From Adiantum capillus-veneris (taxonomy: Eukaryota > Streptophyta > Polypodiopsida > Polypodiales > Pteridaceae), in NCBI GenBank assembly GCA_014529385.2, contig CM043947.1, forward strand, positions 123,956,891 through 124,020,890: a DNA stretch of 64,000 nucleotides, given 5' to 3'. This document shows, one piece after another, positions 1-13,272 of this stretch; within the stretch, counting starts at the first letter, position 1, and every line of letters begins with the position of its first letter. The notes under the pieces were generated by a model. That model was not told the DNA's origin. It was given only the letters and a program-made list of their open reading frames with translations, and made no database searches. The position numbers and the translations under genes were made by a program.

Positions 1-1229
1 TACAGCATGCGGATAGCATGCAGTGCGTGTAGATGGTTGCACGAATGGATTAAGCAAAAATAAAAAAACACACGCACATACGGATAGTGTGCTCAACGAG
101 TGGGGTGGAGGCGTAGAGCAAGAGATGGAGGAAGAGAGGAATGCAGAGAAAGTTCTACCTGTTGAACTCCAGACATGAATTGCAGAACGTCAAAACCTTA
201 GGTCTTCCAAGAAACTTAGGTTTTGTGTAAATTGTACCTTTGTGTAACTTAGGTTTTGTGGAAAAAACTTAAGCCACCTTCAAATTCAAGGGATTTTTCC
301 AATAATACCTACAATCTTAAGCAAAAATAGCTGATATTTTGATGATCTGATAACCACCATTCTGTTTAGCCTTTAGCCTAGAAAGAGAATAATGTACATG
401 AAGGAACCCTCTGAACTCTGCAGTCCCCAGTCTCTTTTTATGATTTTAAGTTTTTAGAGACATAATACCTTCAATTTTTTTTAATGATTGTGAGCTTCTT
501 TTACCTAGTAAAATTAAATTTTTTGCCTTACGTTATGAATTAAGAGAGAATATTTAATTACGATTGTAGAGAGTGAAGAGAGAATATTTAATTATGATTG
601 CATTAATTATAAAAGAACTAGGAGAGGAAATTACATTACGATTGTAGCCGTTGGCATCAAAGTTATAAATCAACAATGAGAAAATTATGATTGCGTTCGT
701 CGCATTTATGATGTGGTAGTCTCTAATTTGTGCTGTAAGTGGGAAAATATTTGCATTCTCTTTTAAAATTATGTTTTTTATTTTTTGCAAGAACTTTTCA
801 CTCGGTTTAGAAAACCAACTACTCCCTTTGTCTTGCTATGGAGATGGACAAAGTAACTCTCTCTTGAACACCTGGAAAAGAGACACACACTAAGGAAATT
901 GAGCTTTGACACTAAAAACTTTTGCTCAAGAGATATTATCTATAGTGTCTTCTTCCTCCAAACTACAAATTTACATGTTTGAAAGAAATAATTTACATCA
1001 GGTTGGAAAAAATGTATATTGAAACCCCTTTGGAGTAGGATATTAATGGAAACGATCACATTTTACTGGACTCTTCTCTCTCTTTTGAGTATTTCATTGA
1101 ACATTCTAGTGATATGCTCTATATTAGAGATAGTGAAGAGAGTGATTTTGGTGCTAAACCAGGCATAACAAGCTTCAATAGGAAGTTCCATGTGCAAAAG
1201 AAGATTTTTTTGAGATAAACAATCCATCA
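1..1229. other. AT-rich non-coding stretch
   Basis: No coding sequence is supported on either strand. The stretch is AT-rich with short direct duplications around 545-610 (an 'agagagaatatttaatta' phrase occurs twice). I see nothing else recognisable. Confidence 0.6.
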
Positions 1230-4200
1230 ATGCAAGAGGAAACAAAGCCGTTTGACAAACAACAAAGATTGGAGTCTAGTGATGATGATGTTTATGATTT
1301 TACAAAAAACTCCATCATTCCTTGGATTTTAGGTAGCAAAACATGTTTCAGACTACAACACCTGCTAAACAATAGCAAGAAAATCAAACAGGTGACCGAG
1401 CTTCCACAGGTTATTGATCGTGACAATGCCTTTGAGCTACCCCCCGTTGAGGAATGTTGTAAAAGGATGGAAGGGATGGAGCAAAAATTTGATGGTCATT
1501 TTTGGACTAGGCCACATAAAACTAACATGTCCATAAATTGTATTGTTAGGCTTAGTTATTGATTGGGGGTCATTAGTTTGTCACTGAGTTCTTTGTCCAT
1601 ATTATTTGAACAACACCAAGTTCAATGTATCCTTCTTTCATAGTTACCTAGATAAGCAAGTTAGCAAAGGGCTTCTCTATGAAGATGAAAACCTGCGTAT
1701 CACTTGTCATTATTGCAAAAAAGTTGTTTTTTGTGAGAGTACTTGTTCTTGCAAAGTGTACTATATTTTTCCCTTTCATGTAGGTCATCAATTATATGAA
1801 GTTCAAGCACGTACATCAAGAGCCACAATAGAGAGAATGCAGAAGATGGTTGCAAGTGTCTTGAAGGTGGATAGAAGCAGTGGACCAAGAAGAGTTCAGA
1901 TGATTGTCGCCAGACAATTATTGGTTGATGCTTGTTGGTTCAGATGAATTAAAAATGGGGGAGTCAGAGTTCTCAAATGTATTGGAAGAAATGATTCCAC
2001 TAATTCAAAGTCAAAGGTAAAACATTTAACATTTCGATTTTTTAGTACTATAAGGTTATTATAATTTATAACTTATTTTTGACAAATTTAAGATAATGGT
2101 AGCTACTGAGAAAAGACAACAAGACTTGATTGTTGGGGATGGGTTTGACCACATTATGCTTTTGAAGAAAAAATGTCACTTTCCTTACTTTCATGGAAGT
2201 CGTTTCCTTGGGCAAGGTGGGACAAATGATAAGTGCTACATCTTTGAGATGTCAACAAAAGGTCCAAGGTCTGGTATAGACCTTGTCAATCGCATGCGTC
2301 AAGGAGGAAATGGAGATTTGAGTGTTGTTTGGGTACATTTTGATCACACACACAGAATAGATGGATGGGCAACTATGTCATGCTTTGTCTATGATCCGAG
2401 GTAGTCTTTTTGTGTGTCGTAGCATTTTGTTATTGCACATTTGCCAACTTTTTGTAGCTAAGATTTGTCAATTTTTTAGTTTGAAGGGATTGATGGTTAT
2501 AGCGGTTTGTGAGACCAAAGAGGAGGATACAAACACACAAGTCTTGTTTTGGAGATCTCTTAATAATGTGTTGGCTCAAGAAGGTTATCCAGCAACAGAC
2601 TTTGCAGGATTTATAATTGATGAGGCTCGATCAAATTGGGCTAACGTGCGTACAATTTTCAATGAAGGGAAAAATACTGTCATGATTGGAAGGGAAAGGT
2701 CCTGTCTCTTCCTTTGAGAGCAAACTCTACATAAACATACTAAAAAGTATATTGCCAGAGAAAAGTTTGGTATCGACAAAGACATGTGAGAGACTTGGCG
2801 CAATTCAAGGACAATGGGCTTGGCAATGAAGAAAGCAGAAGCAATTAGAAGATGGTGGGCAGATAATGTTGCAAGTGATAAGATCAAGTCACTAGAGAAA
2901 TGGTTCAAGTGGTGGGAGACAAGGATACCTCACTGGGGTAGCTTACACAATGAAGTATGACACAATCATGAGCCTCACCACAACCTTCTCTATTTTTTTG
3001 TTTCACTAATTCAAATTTTATTTTTTGGTGGAATGCAGATATCTATGAGTCCTTGGGAAAAAGCTCAAATTTGTAGTACCAATTTGTCAGAGACCATGCA
3101 TGTATGTTGGCTTGTTGGAGAAGAAGGTAGCAAAACAATTTCTTTGTATGATGCATGCGTCATTGATGTCATCAATGCTTACATTCAATGCACAAAGCAA
3201 CATGGCTATATGACAGGTAGATACATAGGTCTTGGTCCAGATATGCAAACATATCTAGAGAGATCAAGAAATAAAGCAAAAACTCTTAGCCCACTTGTGT
3301 TGACACATGCTCTCCAAGGGGCAGTGGCAGGCACACCATTTTATGGGCAACCTTTATTACATGGAGACACGAAAATTGTGCAAAGAACGAAGGCTAGAGT
3401 ATTTGGAGAAACAACTTCTCATAATCCTGGCTATGTGATGGAGTCTAGACAACAAAAAGAGCACAAACGACCACAAAAGATTTTGTTTGATATGGACATG
3501 AAGCAAGAGGGACAAAGATTTGATGTGAATGTAGATTCAAAAGATGAGGAGATTCATGCAAATAATGACATAATACCATACCTTCTATTAGTGAATATAG
3601 TATTGGTAACTTTGAGATTGTTGTGCCAAGGGGTCATTGGGAAATAAGAGGAATGCCTCAAAATGTCTCTTGTAAGTGCTTTGGTGTGCTTGAAGGGAGA
3701 AGGTGTGACAATGTCATGCAAAGTAGGTCTCAAGGACTTGTGGCCCCATGCTTTTGGGGAGAGAGAATTGACAAAGACCAGAGGCAACACCAATGGATGT
3801 GGTTTTGTGGCCATGATGTGCATCACACTGAAGTTGTGGCCAAACAAGTATTGTCACCACCGAAAAAGCCAACAACTTGGCTAGTAGAGAGTGGAACATG
3901 TGTATCAAAGGAGGAGGATGCTGATTTGCTAGGGGCAAGTTTTGTGATAAGAGCTCCTTCTAAAAAGGTTGTCAAGGAAAGGGAGATAGTGGGAACCTCT
4001 ACCAAGCGCAACAAAAAATGGAGGTCCGATGTCTCCAAGGAGGCAAGTAAACGCATGGAAATAGGAGCACACATGGAAGCTTATTTTGTGCAAAAGATAA
4101 TTTTGGTGCCTTCTCATCATGATGTGTTCAAGATATTAACACAAGATGTGTATGATTTTCATGTGTCTATGGAGCCCTACTACACATGCCCTAATTTTCA

Positions 4201-4375
4201 AGGACATAAGAAAGCAACAAAATCTTACTTGGCTTGTAAGCACCTATACTTTGTCTACACACTGATAGCCGTTTTTCGGCTCTCCATAATTACCATAGTA
4301 AGTTCCTCCACCCTACCAAATTCACCCAAACGCTATGGCTATCCCTACCATTTCACTGTATATAGGTGCGTGTGA
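1230..4375 (+). pseudogene. Decayed multi-exon MULE-type transposase with SWIM-like zinc finger
   Basis: Mutator-like transposases cut and paste DNA through a DDE-type catalytic core. Pieces in order: N-terminal segments (1230-1544 and about 1644-2016), a core exon about 2093-2400 with H-F-D-H-T-H (candidate first catalytic Asp at about 2343), an exon 2480-2954 with G-F-I-I-D-E-A (candidate second Asp), and 3039-4375. The tail has a C-P...C-K-H pattern (about 4189-4245) like a SWIM zinc finger. Introns 2401-2479 (phase 2) and 2955-3038 (phase 0) are clean GT-AG junctions that restore frame. Damage: TGA at 2715-2717 and 2787-2789 where Trp would fit, a frame change near 1860-1900 and another near 3560-3580. 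The exon 1/2 and 2/3 joins do not resolve cleanly. No terminal inverted repeats were found, so it may be a domesticated-gene relative or a dead element. The family call rests on the core pattern. Confidence 0.6.
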
Positions 4376-5879
4376 GTTAGGGGACTTTTCCCATATCTCC
4401 TTACTGAAATAAAAAACCCTCAGCTAGCTAGTCACTGGGCTAGGTGAGCCAAAAAAAATAAAAAAAATAAAAAAATAAAAGTATATTATGGCCTCTTTGT
4501 GTGTAAATATTTCATTGTATATATGGCCTAAATATAGGGATTTTTTATAATTATTTTGATATTTTATTTAAATATTTCTACTTAGGTGTGTGTTTTATTA
4601 AACCTATGTACACCTTCTTTCATCCTCTTACACCATAATTATATTTTTTGCCAATATGTACATACTCTAACCTCATATTTTTCTTTTATACAAATCACTC
4701 CCACATTTTCACCCTCACCCTCGTGAAAACAAAAAATTGATTTCTACTCATTGGTTACTTTTATTATATTATTTACTTGCATACCTTTTCCTCTTTCACC
4801 CAAAATAATTCAAGGAGGGACCATATCATATGATTCCAATATCTTTCCATATCCATAACTCCTCCATATTTTTATTATTATTTTTACTCATTATTCTAAC
4901 ACCATGTGCTCATTGAGCTAAAGTCCATGAATAGTCCATACACTAGTCCCACCATGTATATATTTCTTATTTCACCAATAATCCTCCTCCATGCATGGGT
5001 CAAGGGCAACTTGAATGCTTTGTATTATAATATGACAAAGGAGGGTCTCACTCTTGGATGCATTGTACAAATTCAACAAAGGAGGGGGCCACTAAAAGAC
5101 TTTTGCAGGCATAAAAAACAGGCTTTTTGGTGAGAATTTTGGCACCTATCTCCACTCCGAATTTGGAGCGGTGGTCAAAAGAGAAAATGTAGCCCACGCT
5201 CTGAATAATCACCTCAAATTTTTCATGATTTTTGGAGCTACCAGCGGTGAGCTATGATTTTTTGAGTGGACCCCAGTCTGCCCACTTTTCTCACAAGTAG
5301 CCCTTAGTCTTCTCTCACCCTTTCACACACCTACTCACTCTTACACATCCCTCCCTCTCCTTCCCTCACTCAAACCTGCAATTTCCATGGCTTCTCCCAC
5401 CCTCTTCACCATTACCCTTCTCTCTCATCCCTATAGTTCTTTTATGAACCTCTACTTACATACACCCTCTCCACGTCTCTCTCTATTGCTTCTATGTTAC
5501 AATTTCATTTACCTCTCCTAAAAATATCTAAAATTCAGCATCTTAACCATGATAACTTCTGCAAATTGAGGATTTTTCATCAAAAAATCCTCTTTTCATC
5601 GTGGTGATCAACCGTGGTGGCGGTGGCATAAAGAAGAGAAGACGAAGAAGAAGATCGATAGTCATTTTGAGAACCTACACAAGTGAGTTCAAGCTTCTTC
5701 AAAGCTTCACTATCTCAATGATTCTCTTTTAATTCACCCCTCTTCCTTCATCAAATCAACTCACTCTACCCATTGTAAATGTAACATTAACTTTCTAGTG
5801 ATTACTAACGACTAGCATACTAACACAAAATAGCATTGACCTAACCATAAAAGACACCTCACCTCAAGACATGTATAGT

Positions 5880-5881
<2 letters not shown>

Positions 5882-5926
<45 letters not shown>
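5882..5926. repeat. (CT)n microsatellite
   Basis: About 22 uninterrupted CT dinucleotides ending in a C run. The 90-codon minus-strand frame across it is a by-product of the repeat. Confidence 0.95.
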
Positions 5927-5928
<2 letters not shown>

Positions 5929-6108
5929 CCCTTCTTTAAAACTTACTTTCACCTTATCTACCATCAATAATGCTTTCTTTTGAGCCCACACCCATGACTC
6001 AAGAAGACAAAGAAGGCCCGCAATGTTTTGATATTCAAAAAAATCATAATCCTGATTTGTTAGCTTGTAAATTAGGATTTCCAATAATCTTAATGAGGGG
6101 TCTCCAAC

Positions 6109-6325
6109 CTATAAATAGGCCCCTCTCCTTCTTGTAAAACAACCTCCAACATCTCACATAGCACCCCAACACTCTATGCGTGAGGAGAGACTTAGGTGTA
6201 GCAACCACTTGTGAGCTTCACTCTTGGTGTGAGAGAAGCCTTCAAGCTACACATTGCAAGTGAGAGAGCATGAGTTTCACAAATCTCAAAACCACTATTG
6301 TACATGCTCCTTCATCATCAATAAA
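6109..6325 (+). promoter_or_regulatory. Possible Pol II promoter / solo-LTR-like segment
   Basis: A TATA-like ctataaatag lies at 6109-6118 and an AATAAA signal at 6320-6325, about 200 bp downstream. This spacing resembles the U3/R region of an LTR, but no partner copy or target duplication was found in the window. It could be a solo LTR, a cut-short element or chance. Confidence 0.25.
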
Positions 6326-6700
6326 TCGAGGTTTGGTGCATCAAAGGCGTGATTCGACGTTCAAATCTTCGTCCTTCCAATTGTGTAATACGGTTTGGTG
6401 AATTCAAGGTGACTTGTGTATTTTGAGTTTTTATCGGTTGATTTTGATTTTAGAAAGTGTTTTAGTGTGTTTTTCATTGCCAGTTTTGTGTCCATTGTAA
6501 GAGGGTATTGTGGTGAGAGGTCTCCCACACCCTAAGACAGTGTGTGTGTGTTTTGGCAATGATTAGCAATCACTAAGCATTGAGTGAGTTTTGTACAAGT
6601 TCTACGATAGCATCATAACGAATCATCTCCATTTGCAAGTCACAAATAAGGTATTACGCAAGATCCTTTCCTCTCTCTCTTCCCTTTTCTCTAGCTCTCT

Positions 6701-9700
6701 CTGGTCCATTTCATGTGTGTCTTGGTGTGAGGTTGCTTGTGTGTGTTGTGTGGTGCATCTTCTTGGTTGTGCCAAAATCTCTCTTGCGTCCTAGTTCGCA
6801 TACCATAACTAGGTGGTGCCCCTATCTTGTTTGGGTTTGGCTGTGGGTTTGTTGTTTTGTTGTGCTTGTGGTTGCCCCAGCCCCAATTGAGCAGCACGGG
6901 AGCCTTGAGGGGTGTTTAGAGGTCGCCTCTCTTGTTGCCCGCACCGGACTGCCTCAACACTGATTCTTGAGTTGGATGGTAAGAATCATATGATTATACA
7001 TCAACTAACACTACGTGAAAGAGATCTTACTTTCATCTTGAATCAACCCCGACAGTTTACGCCTCCAAAGAAGTAGAGAAAAAATAAATGCCTAGTAGTT
7101 TGTACAATTTGTACTGACATTTTGGTGGGTAATTTGTACACTTTGTGAGGCTTTATTTTGGCATTTCCCAGTAAAACAATCTCTTCGATGGCATGCTTTT
7201 TGCCTTGTACTATTTTGGACCATAAAGATTAATGATTTTGAGGAATCTTTATTTGAAATGATGGTAGTGCTTGTAGCATGTGCAAAATTGTTTTGGGTAT
7301 TTAACTTTGATATGTGCAAAAATAGTACTTTTTGTTGAAGCCTTGTAGGTTTTTCTACAAGAATGACATACATAGAAGTTTTAGTTGGGTTGCAGTTTTT
7401 TTTAACACACTAATGTTGTTGTTGTGAAGGGATTGGAGTACATGCATCAAATTTGCAAAGATAGATAAAACTTAGAAACATCTAAGTGAACACTCTAGTG
7501 TGAGCATGCACCTTAGAAAGACCAAAACTATGTAAGAAAGCTCCAAGTGAAAAGCTTTCAAAAAATTGACACTCTTTAGGATGCACATCTCTTGCTTTTG
7601 TCAAGATATTTGGTACTCTTATCGTATATATCATTCTAGGAGACTCATTACCCCTATATGTGGTCATTGGAACCCTTCAACCCAAGGATCCCAAAAGTCT
7701 CAACACCGAGAACTATTTTTGTCTCATTAAGTCAACCATTCTTTATCTCTTTGAACATAGTCTTCCCATGTATGGTTTGTTCTTTGATACAATAGATTTG
7801 AACTTGATAGGAATGATATGTTAATGATGATTGGTCCTCAAAGTATGTATATCACTCAAGTTTTCTCTGATCTTTTGTGAAGGATGAAGAAGTACCTTCA
7901 TCCATACTTGTCAAGCATGATTATATGGATGTATGTGCCTTCAATATATGTAAAAACATATAGCTATTTATGCTCTAAAAGCTATCCCAATTAGCGTTTC
8001 TTGCATTTGTCAAAAGTTCAGGTTTTCACCATTATTATATTTGTACAAACCTACATGGGTGTTGTCCATGTTGACTTGATTTGTCTCATTCACTTGCCTT
8101 AGCTTGAAATTTGTCTTGTCCAGCTTTAGATGGCTTGTCTTTCAGCATTATGTCAACTTTGTCTTTTGTGCCTGTCATTCTCCATCTGTCAGCAATATAG
8201 GGATTTTGCACTATTAGATACATTATCTCCTCGTCAATGAAGAATCAATAAAAAATATAGTGCACTAGCACTAGGTCTTTGAACTCACTATGACTCTCCT
8301 CCAATTTCATGCAGTAGTGATCCTTATCATCTTTGTAAATATTTGCACTTTGGTCGTTTTCTCACTCATATTTCAAGCGCAACAATTACATTTTGGGTGT
8401 TTTTGGGATGGTCTCACTCCCATGTTTGGTCCCTCTTTGGGTTTCATTTATACGATCGTATAATCAAAATTATATGTATTATTCAAAATTATACACTTTA
8501 TCTGTGTGAAAAATAGTTTTTTAATTTTGTGATTTTTGTTGTGCTAGAGGCTTGCCTCACACACAGAATTAGTTGGTAGGCATGTAGACCTATTTTGAGG
8601 TCATATAAACCTACGAGCCACACTCTTGGAATAGATCGAAACTAGCGTTCCATCTTGTGGTTGTGCAGACCAATCATTCACGCTCTAGATAGGGCTATAG
8701 GGAGTATAGAATCCTACTCATGATGTGTAAAGGTTGCATCCTTGCACTTCTGAAATGGAGTAGGGATTTTCACTTCATGTGGTGTATGAGAGTTTTCTCA
8801 CACCTCAAAAGTTGACAAGAAATGTGTACATATCTACAAACTTTAGTTGGCTATACACATGTTAGGAACATAGAGCTAGAGAGTAGTGTAAATCCTAAAG
8901 TATACATGTTGACACAATTGAAAAGCGAAGAGTTAATTTTATCTTTCTCTTTATCTGCACTTTTGTCAATGTGTATACTTTATCTACATTATATTGTCTA
9001 TGCTTTAGATTTATCTATCTACTTCACTTAGATAATAGTAACAATTAGTGAGTGATAAGTTGAAGCCTTGATTCTTTTTTCATCATTGTCTACTTTTTAA
9101 AATAGGTAAGGAAAGATATGTAATCTCTATGTTTTTCTAGCGTCTCTAATAGATATCTCTTTCTAACGTGTTGATTAATGGGTTGACTATTGCATTGTGC
9201 TAGAGGCTTTGTTTTCACACTTCAACAATGAACATATTTATAGTTTGTTGAAAGGATGCCCTTTAAACAACGTTTTCATAAAGATTTCATTAAGATTTCT
9301 CAAAGATTCTTTAAAGATTCCACATGAAGATGGTGAAGAAGTAATGAAGATGAAGATGGATGCTCTAACATGAAAATACAAGTTCATGGACGTCATCGAA
9401 TATCCCATTATTATTATTTTGAACCATTACGGCCACTTTTGTAATGTTTACGGGAACCTCATATTTTAAATCGGCACTTGTATTTTAGCCGCAGATGCTT
9501 GTATAATGAGTAAAGCCAACTCAGTTTCTTGTAATTAAGCTCTGTAGAAGCCTAGGGACAATTCAGGTCATTTGGCCGGACATTAGGTTTGAAGGCTTGG
9601 TATATAGGCTAAAACCTAAGGCTTTGTAAAAAACACATTACGTTATCTCAATTAATTTACAGTCGTGGATTCTGTAGCACAGAGTAGTGGCTTCACGCAC

Positions 9701-10789
9701 ACACACCGTCGTGCACACTAATCACATTGCAGATATGAGAGTAGGAGCGTGTTAGCATCGAGGAGCTCTCCGCGTCGACGCAAGCAATGCAAGCCGAGGA
9801 CCACATTGCGAGCCCGCCTGCTATGAGCTATATTTGGTTGTAAGTACCTCAAATGACATCCGTTCTGAATGATCAAGTAGTCGTTAGAATCAGAGCGAGA
9901 AGCTCTTCGTGTTGATGTCTTTGTAGATCAGTTACGGACACTTTGGAAATTACTGTTTGAGCCTATTGAGATAGCAATTAGAGGTCTTACAGTTATGTTT
10001 TTCAGGGTTTAGGTGTTTGGCCATATAGGATATGTCCTTGTGAGTCTTGCCCTCCAATTTCGAGTCATTCCGATATGATTTGAGACTGTTTCGAGCTTGT
10101 AGTGTTTCGTAGGATGCGTTGTCTGTTTCTTTGCTTTATGGTAGTGTTGTGGTAGGATTAGTGACTGTAGAGTGTTGTTAGTGTTTAGCTCAGGGTTGAT
10201 AACCCAGAGATTTCCTCCATGCCCTAGTTGGGTCAGCTACGTCCTCGGATTCACAGTTTGTTGGTCTGTGTTCTCGCTGTGCTCCATCGTCCGTCGCGGC
10301 GTACCCGCTAACATAGTTCAATCTTTCAATCATTCAAATAGTAATTTTCACTCTTATGTTAGAGAGATTAGCTCATATGGTTGGGCCGCTTTTACATGAA
10401 TTAGTTTGCTAGTGGTCTGTGTTTGAGAAGTTTATCTCACGCTCCATTAGCGATTACATTGATAGTATATTGTGTTGAAAATTGTATGCATTTTTGACAT
10501 TTGGAATAATTTTCTCTGGTTGTGGTTGTTCCCTTGGAGGAGTGTACCCACACTTCATCAGTGTATAGTTGTGCTAGTGATGAGTCCTCCTAAGGTAGTG
10601 TTGGCTCTTTTTCTTGTGCTTTTGCCTACTCTCTTTGGCATTCTTCTTGTCAATATAGATATTCTAAAACCACCATAGGATTGTCATGTATATTATACAT
10701 GGGGCTTTTGGTTGGAACTTTGAACTTCTTGGGTGATGGTTTCCATTTCTCCTCAAATTCCCCTTTAAGTCATCTCAAAAGTTTAAAAC
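6701..10789. other. Non-coding spacer
   Basis: About 4 kb with no recognisable domain on either strand. A tatatagg box near 9601 and short GC-richer patches (about 9690-9830 and 10,255-10,310) suggest old LTR debris, but no paired repeat supports this. Confidence 0.5.
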
Positions 10790-11279
10790 ATGTCGTTTCT
10801 ACTCTCTACCCTTGCTGCTTTTTGGGCTGGATCCTCTATTGGTGTTGTAGTTCTTGGTCACTTTTTGGGTTTTTCATCCTCTACTTTAGATTTTCCTTTT
10901 TCTCTCTTCTTCCTTTTGAGAGAAGTATCTACCTCCTCCTTTCCTTCTTCTTCTTTGTTGCTTTCATCGACCTTTGTTGCGGTAGTGGCTTCTTGGCTTG
11001 GGACATTGACTAACATTGTCCTTGGTCTTGTGGCCACTTGTGGAGCTCCTATTTCTTCCTCACCATCTACTCTAGGGAAGGTGGTAGATGCTCTGCATGA
11101 CTGATAGCATGATAGGCTATTTGTGTTAGTACTTTTGGAGCTCCCAAGAAAGTGATGTTCTCTAGATTTTTCACATGGGTGAGGGTTCCGTAAACATATT
11201 GGGCATGGTCTACTTCAGCCATTCCCTCTTTCTTTGATGCGTGAGTAAATGTTGAAGCCACGGCATTATTTGAAAAAGT
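10790..11279 (-). pseudogene. Unrecognised minus-strand coding remnant, Lys/Glu-rich tail
   Basis: On the minus strand an open frame at 11261-11067 continues, after a single frame change near 11,080, into a strongly charged Lys/Glu-rich stretch (about 11,070-10,790) with K-R-K-K-R-E-K-G-K-like runs. Such basic tails occur in gag and DNA-binding proteins, but I do not recognise the family. It lies directly against the left LTR of the gypsy element, so it may be part of whatever that element inserted into. Confidence that it was once coding is modest. Confidence 0.25.
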
Positions 11280-11506
11280 TGGAGAGGGGGAATGGGGAGC
11301 ACGCCCAACGCGCTAACACGGCTGCCTCCTATAGCCCAAGGCACACACTGCACCCCAATCCACTGAAAGACCAACTTCGAACGACGCATCGTCGACCAAC
11401 CGACTCAAAACAGTATCGCTTTAACGCACGCGCACCTGCGCGGGGCACCACACGACAACACACACACCCTTGCGGCGGTTACGCGCTCTCCCACACACTC
11501 AAATCA

Positions 11507-11545
<39 letters not shown>

Positions 11546-13105
11546 ACCACTTCATCGGGGGGGGCAACACTTGACACACACACCCGCATGCACACACACG
11601 AGAGACAAAGAGCAGGGGGGAAAGGGGGGTGATACGACACCAAAATCAAATGCAATTGGGCTTCTCTTCTTTATTCACACCAAAAATAGATACAACACCA
11701 TCGCCGCAACCGGCGCACACCAAAAAAAACACCAAGGGCGAGCCCCGCTCTAGCCATACACAAAGGTTTCCATGAGACCTGCTCCTCGTGAGCTTTCCCC
11801 AGCTTCTAACGAGCGAGCCCTTGAAGGCCTTTTCCTCTGCAAGGTGCTTGCTCTTTTCGTGCCACTTCATGGATCATGCCTGTCGGCTTCGACTGCCGAG
11901 CCCGAGCGTATGAAGACCTTCCTCCCCTTTTCCTTTGCCAAGAAGCTCCTTCCTCTCGTGCGGCTTCGATTCGCCAAGCGTACACAAGAAAACACCTTCT
12001 CCTCTTCTTCTCCTCCTTCCACTCCTCCTCTTTGCCCTTTCTCTTTTCCAGCCCCAAACTCCAGCCGAAAAAAAGCTCTTCTCGTTTTCTTCGAAAATGG
12101 CTCCCGTTTCTTTTTCTTCCTCTTCCCTTTTCAAAGCAAAGAAAAACTTCTTTTTTTGGGCAGTAGCGCCTGGTGCCACTTCCCTTAGGCTTTCTGTTGG
12201 GAGTTTTTTTTCCTTCTTGCTTTTGAGAAAACTCCACCAAAGCTAAGGCTAACCTTATTTTCCCTTTTTGAATTTGTAGCCTAGGGGGTTTTAGGCCTGG
12301 TTTTCCCACACCGTCAGTGCTTGTATGTACACGAGTTTGTTGAATCCCCTTCTCTCCAAGCCACACCTCTCGAGAATTTTTCCCGTATTTCGAACATTCC
12401 ACATCCTCCCACTGCAAGTCGCCCAATTGGAAAAAAAATCAAGCTTGCCCCCTTCTTCTGCCATGATTCTGTGTCCACTTGAAGTGGGCGCATCTCGATG
12501 CCCCTTACTCCGATCGGCCATCCGCCAATTTTGGCTGACCCCCCACGTTGCATGCGATTTTTTAGGACCCGAGCGAGCTCAAAGATATCTTTTTCATGAT
12601 GCCTATCGACGTGGCCCTGTGAACACGTACCCGACTCCCTGTAAATATTCCTCAGGCCATAACTTGCCTGTTGAAGCTCCGAATGGCAAACCGAAAAGAC
12701 CGGCATGCTTCACAACTTGAGCTTTACATGTGTATCCACTTATCCTAGTTTTGGCTACCTCTTTGTACCTGCCCTGCCCGTCGGGACCTGCGAAGCCTTC
12801 TAACTTCGGACTGACATATCTTTCACACTGAAGCCCCGTTTGACGAGCCGTCTGGACGAGCTTCTAGAGCATCTTGAACACCACATTTCGGGGGCCCTTC
12901 CACACATCTCGAACACTTTGACTTGCAGTCCCAATCAGCCCACTTCGAAGGCCCCCTTGTCTAAAAAACACTTTAAGCATGCATTTTTGTTGCCACTGTC
13001 CTGCTGAGGTCTCCCACACTGGCTTTAGCCCTCTACCATGCACCTGTTAGCACCCTTTGCATTGCATAGCACACTTTATAGCGCGGACTAAATTTGGCTG
13101 CACCA
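11280..13105 (-). repeat. 3' LTR of the Tat-like gypsy element
   Basis: This is a direct repeat of 18462-20293, with TG/CA ends and length 1826 bp. It contains a (CT)n run at 11510-11541. The many overlapping frames inside it match on both LTR copies and are not genes. Confidence 0.9.
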
Positions 13106-13123
13106 TCATTGCCCATCCCCCTG
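13106..13123 (-). other. Polypurine tract
   Basis: On the minus strand a purine run (AGGGGGATGGG) sits 7 bases before the TGGTGCAG start of the 3' LTR, as expected for the plus-strand DNA primer of a minus-oriented LTR element. Confidence 0.6.
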
Positions 13124-13272
13124 TTGAACATTCATGTTCAACCAAAAGTAGCTTTATTGAACTTGAAACTTGCAACACTCTGCAAACACCCAGGCACACC
13201 GGAAAACACACCACCATATGTACAATATGTATAATATGTACAAAAGTGTATGTATGGTACTCTTGAGTCCCT

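Larger units (their letters stand above)
4376..6700. other. Non-coding AT-rich spacer
   Basis: No gene is supported. It holds poly-A and T-rich tracts, a CT microsatellite at 5882-5926 and, from about 6100, a stretch with promoter-like features listed separately. Short reading frames here have no recognisable domains. Confidence 0.6.

Noticed and set aside
9400-9850. Possible solo LTR with a tatatagg box
   Set aside because: No second copy, no TG/CA ends with target duplication.
10681-11104. Hydrophobic plus-strand frames resembling membrane proteins
   Set aside because: They mirror the Lys/Glu-rich minus-strand reading. Low-complexity reverse complements of Lys codons give Phe/Leu.
11772-12426. 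Several overlapping frames of 100-200 codons on both strands
   Set aside because: They lie in the LTR and recur in the other LTR copy (18,848-19,427). Composition is low-complexity with no domain.
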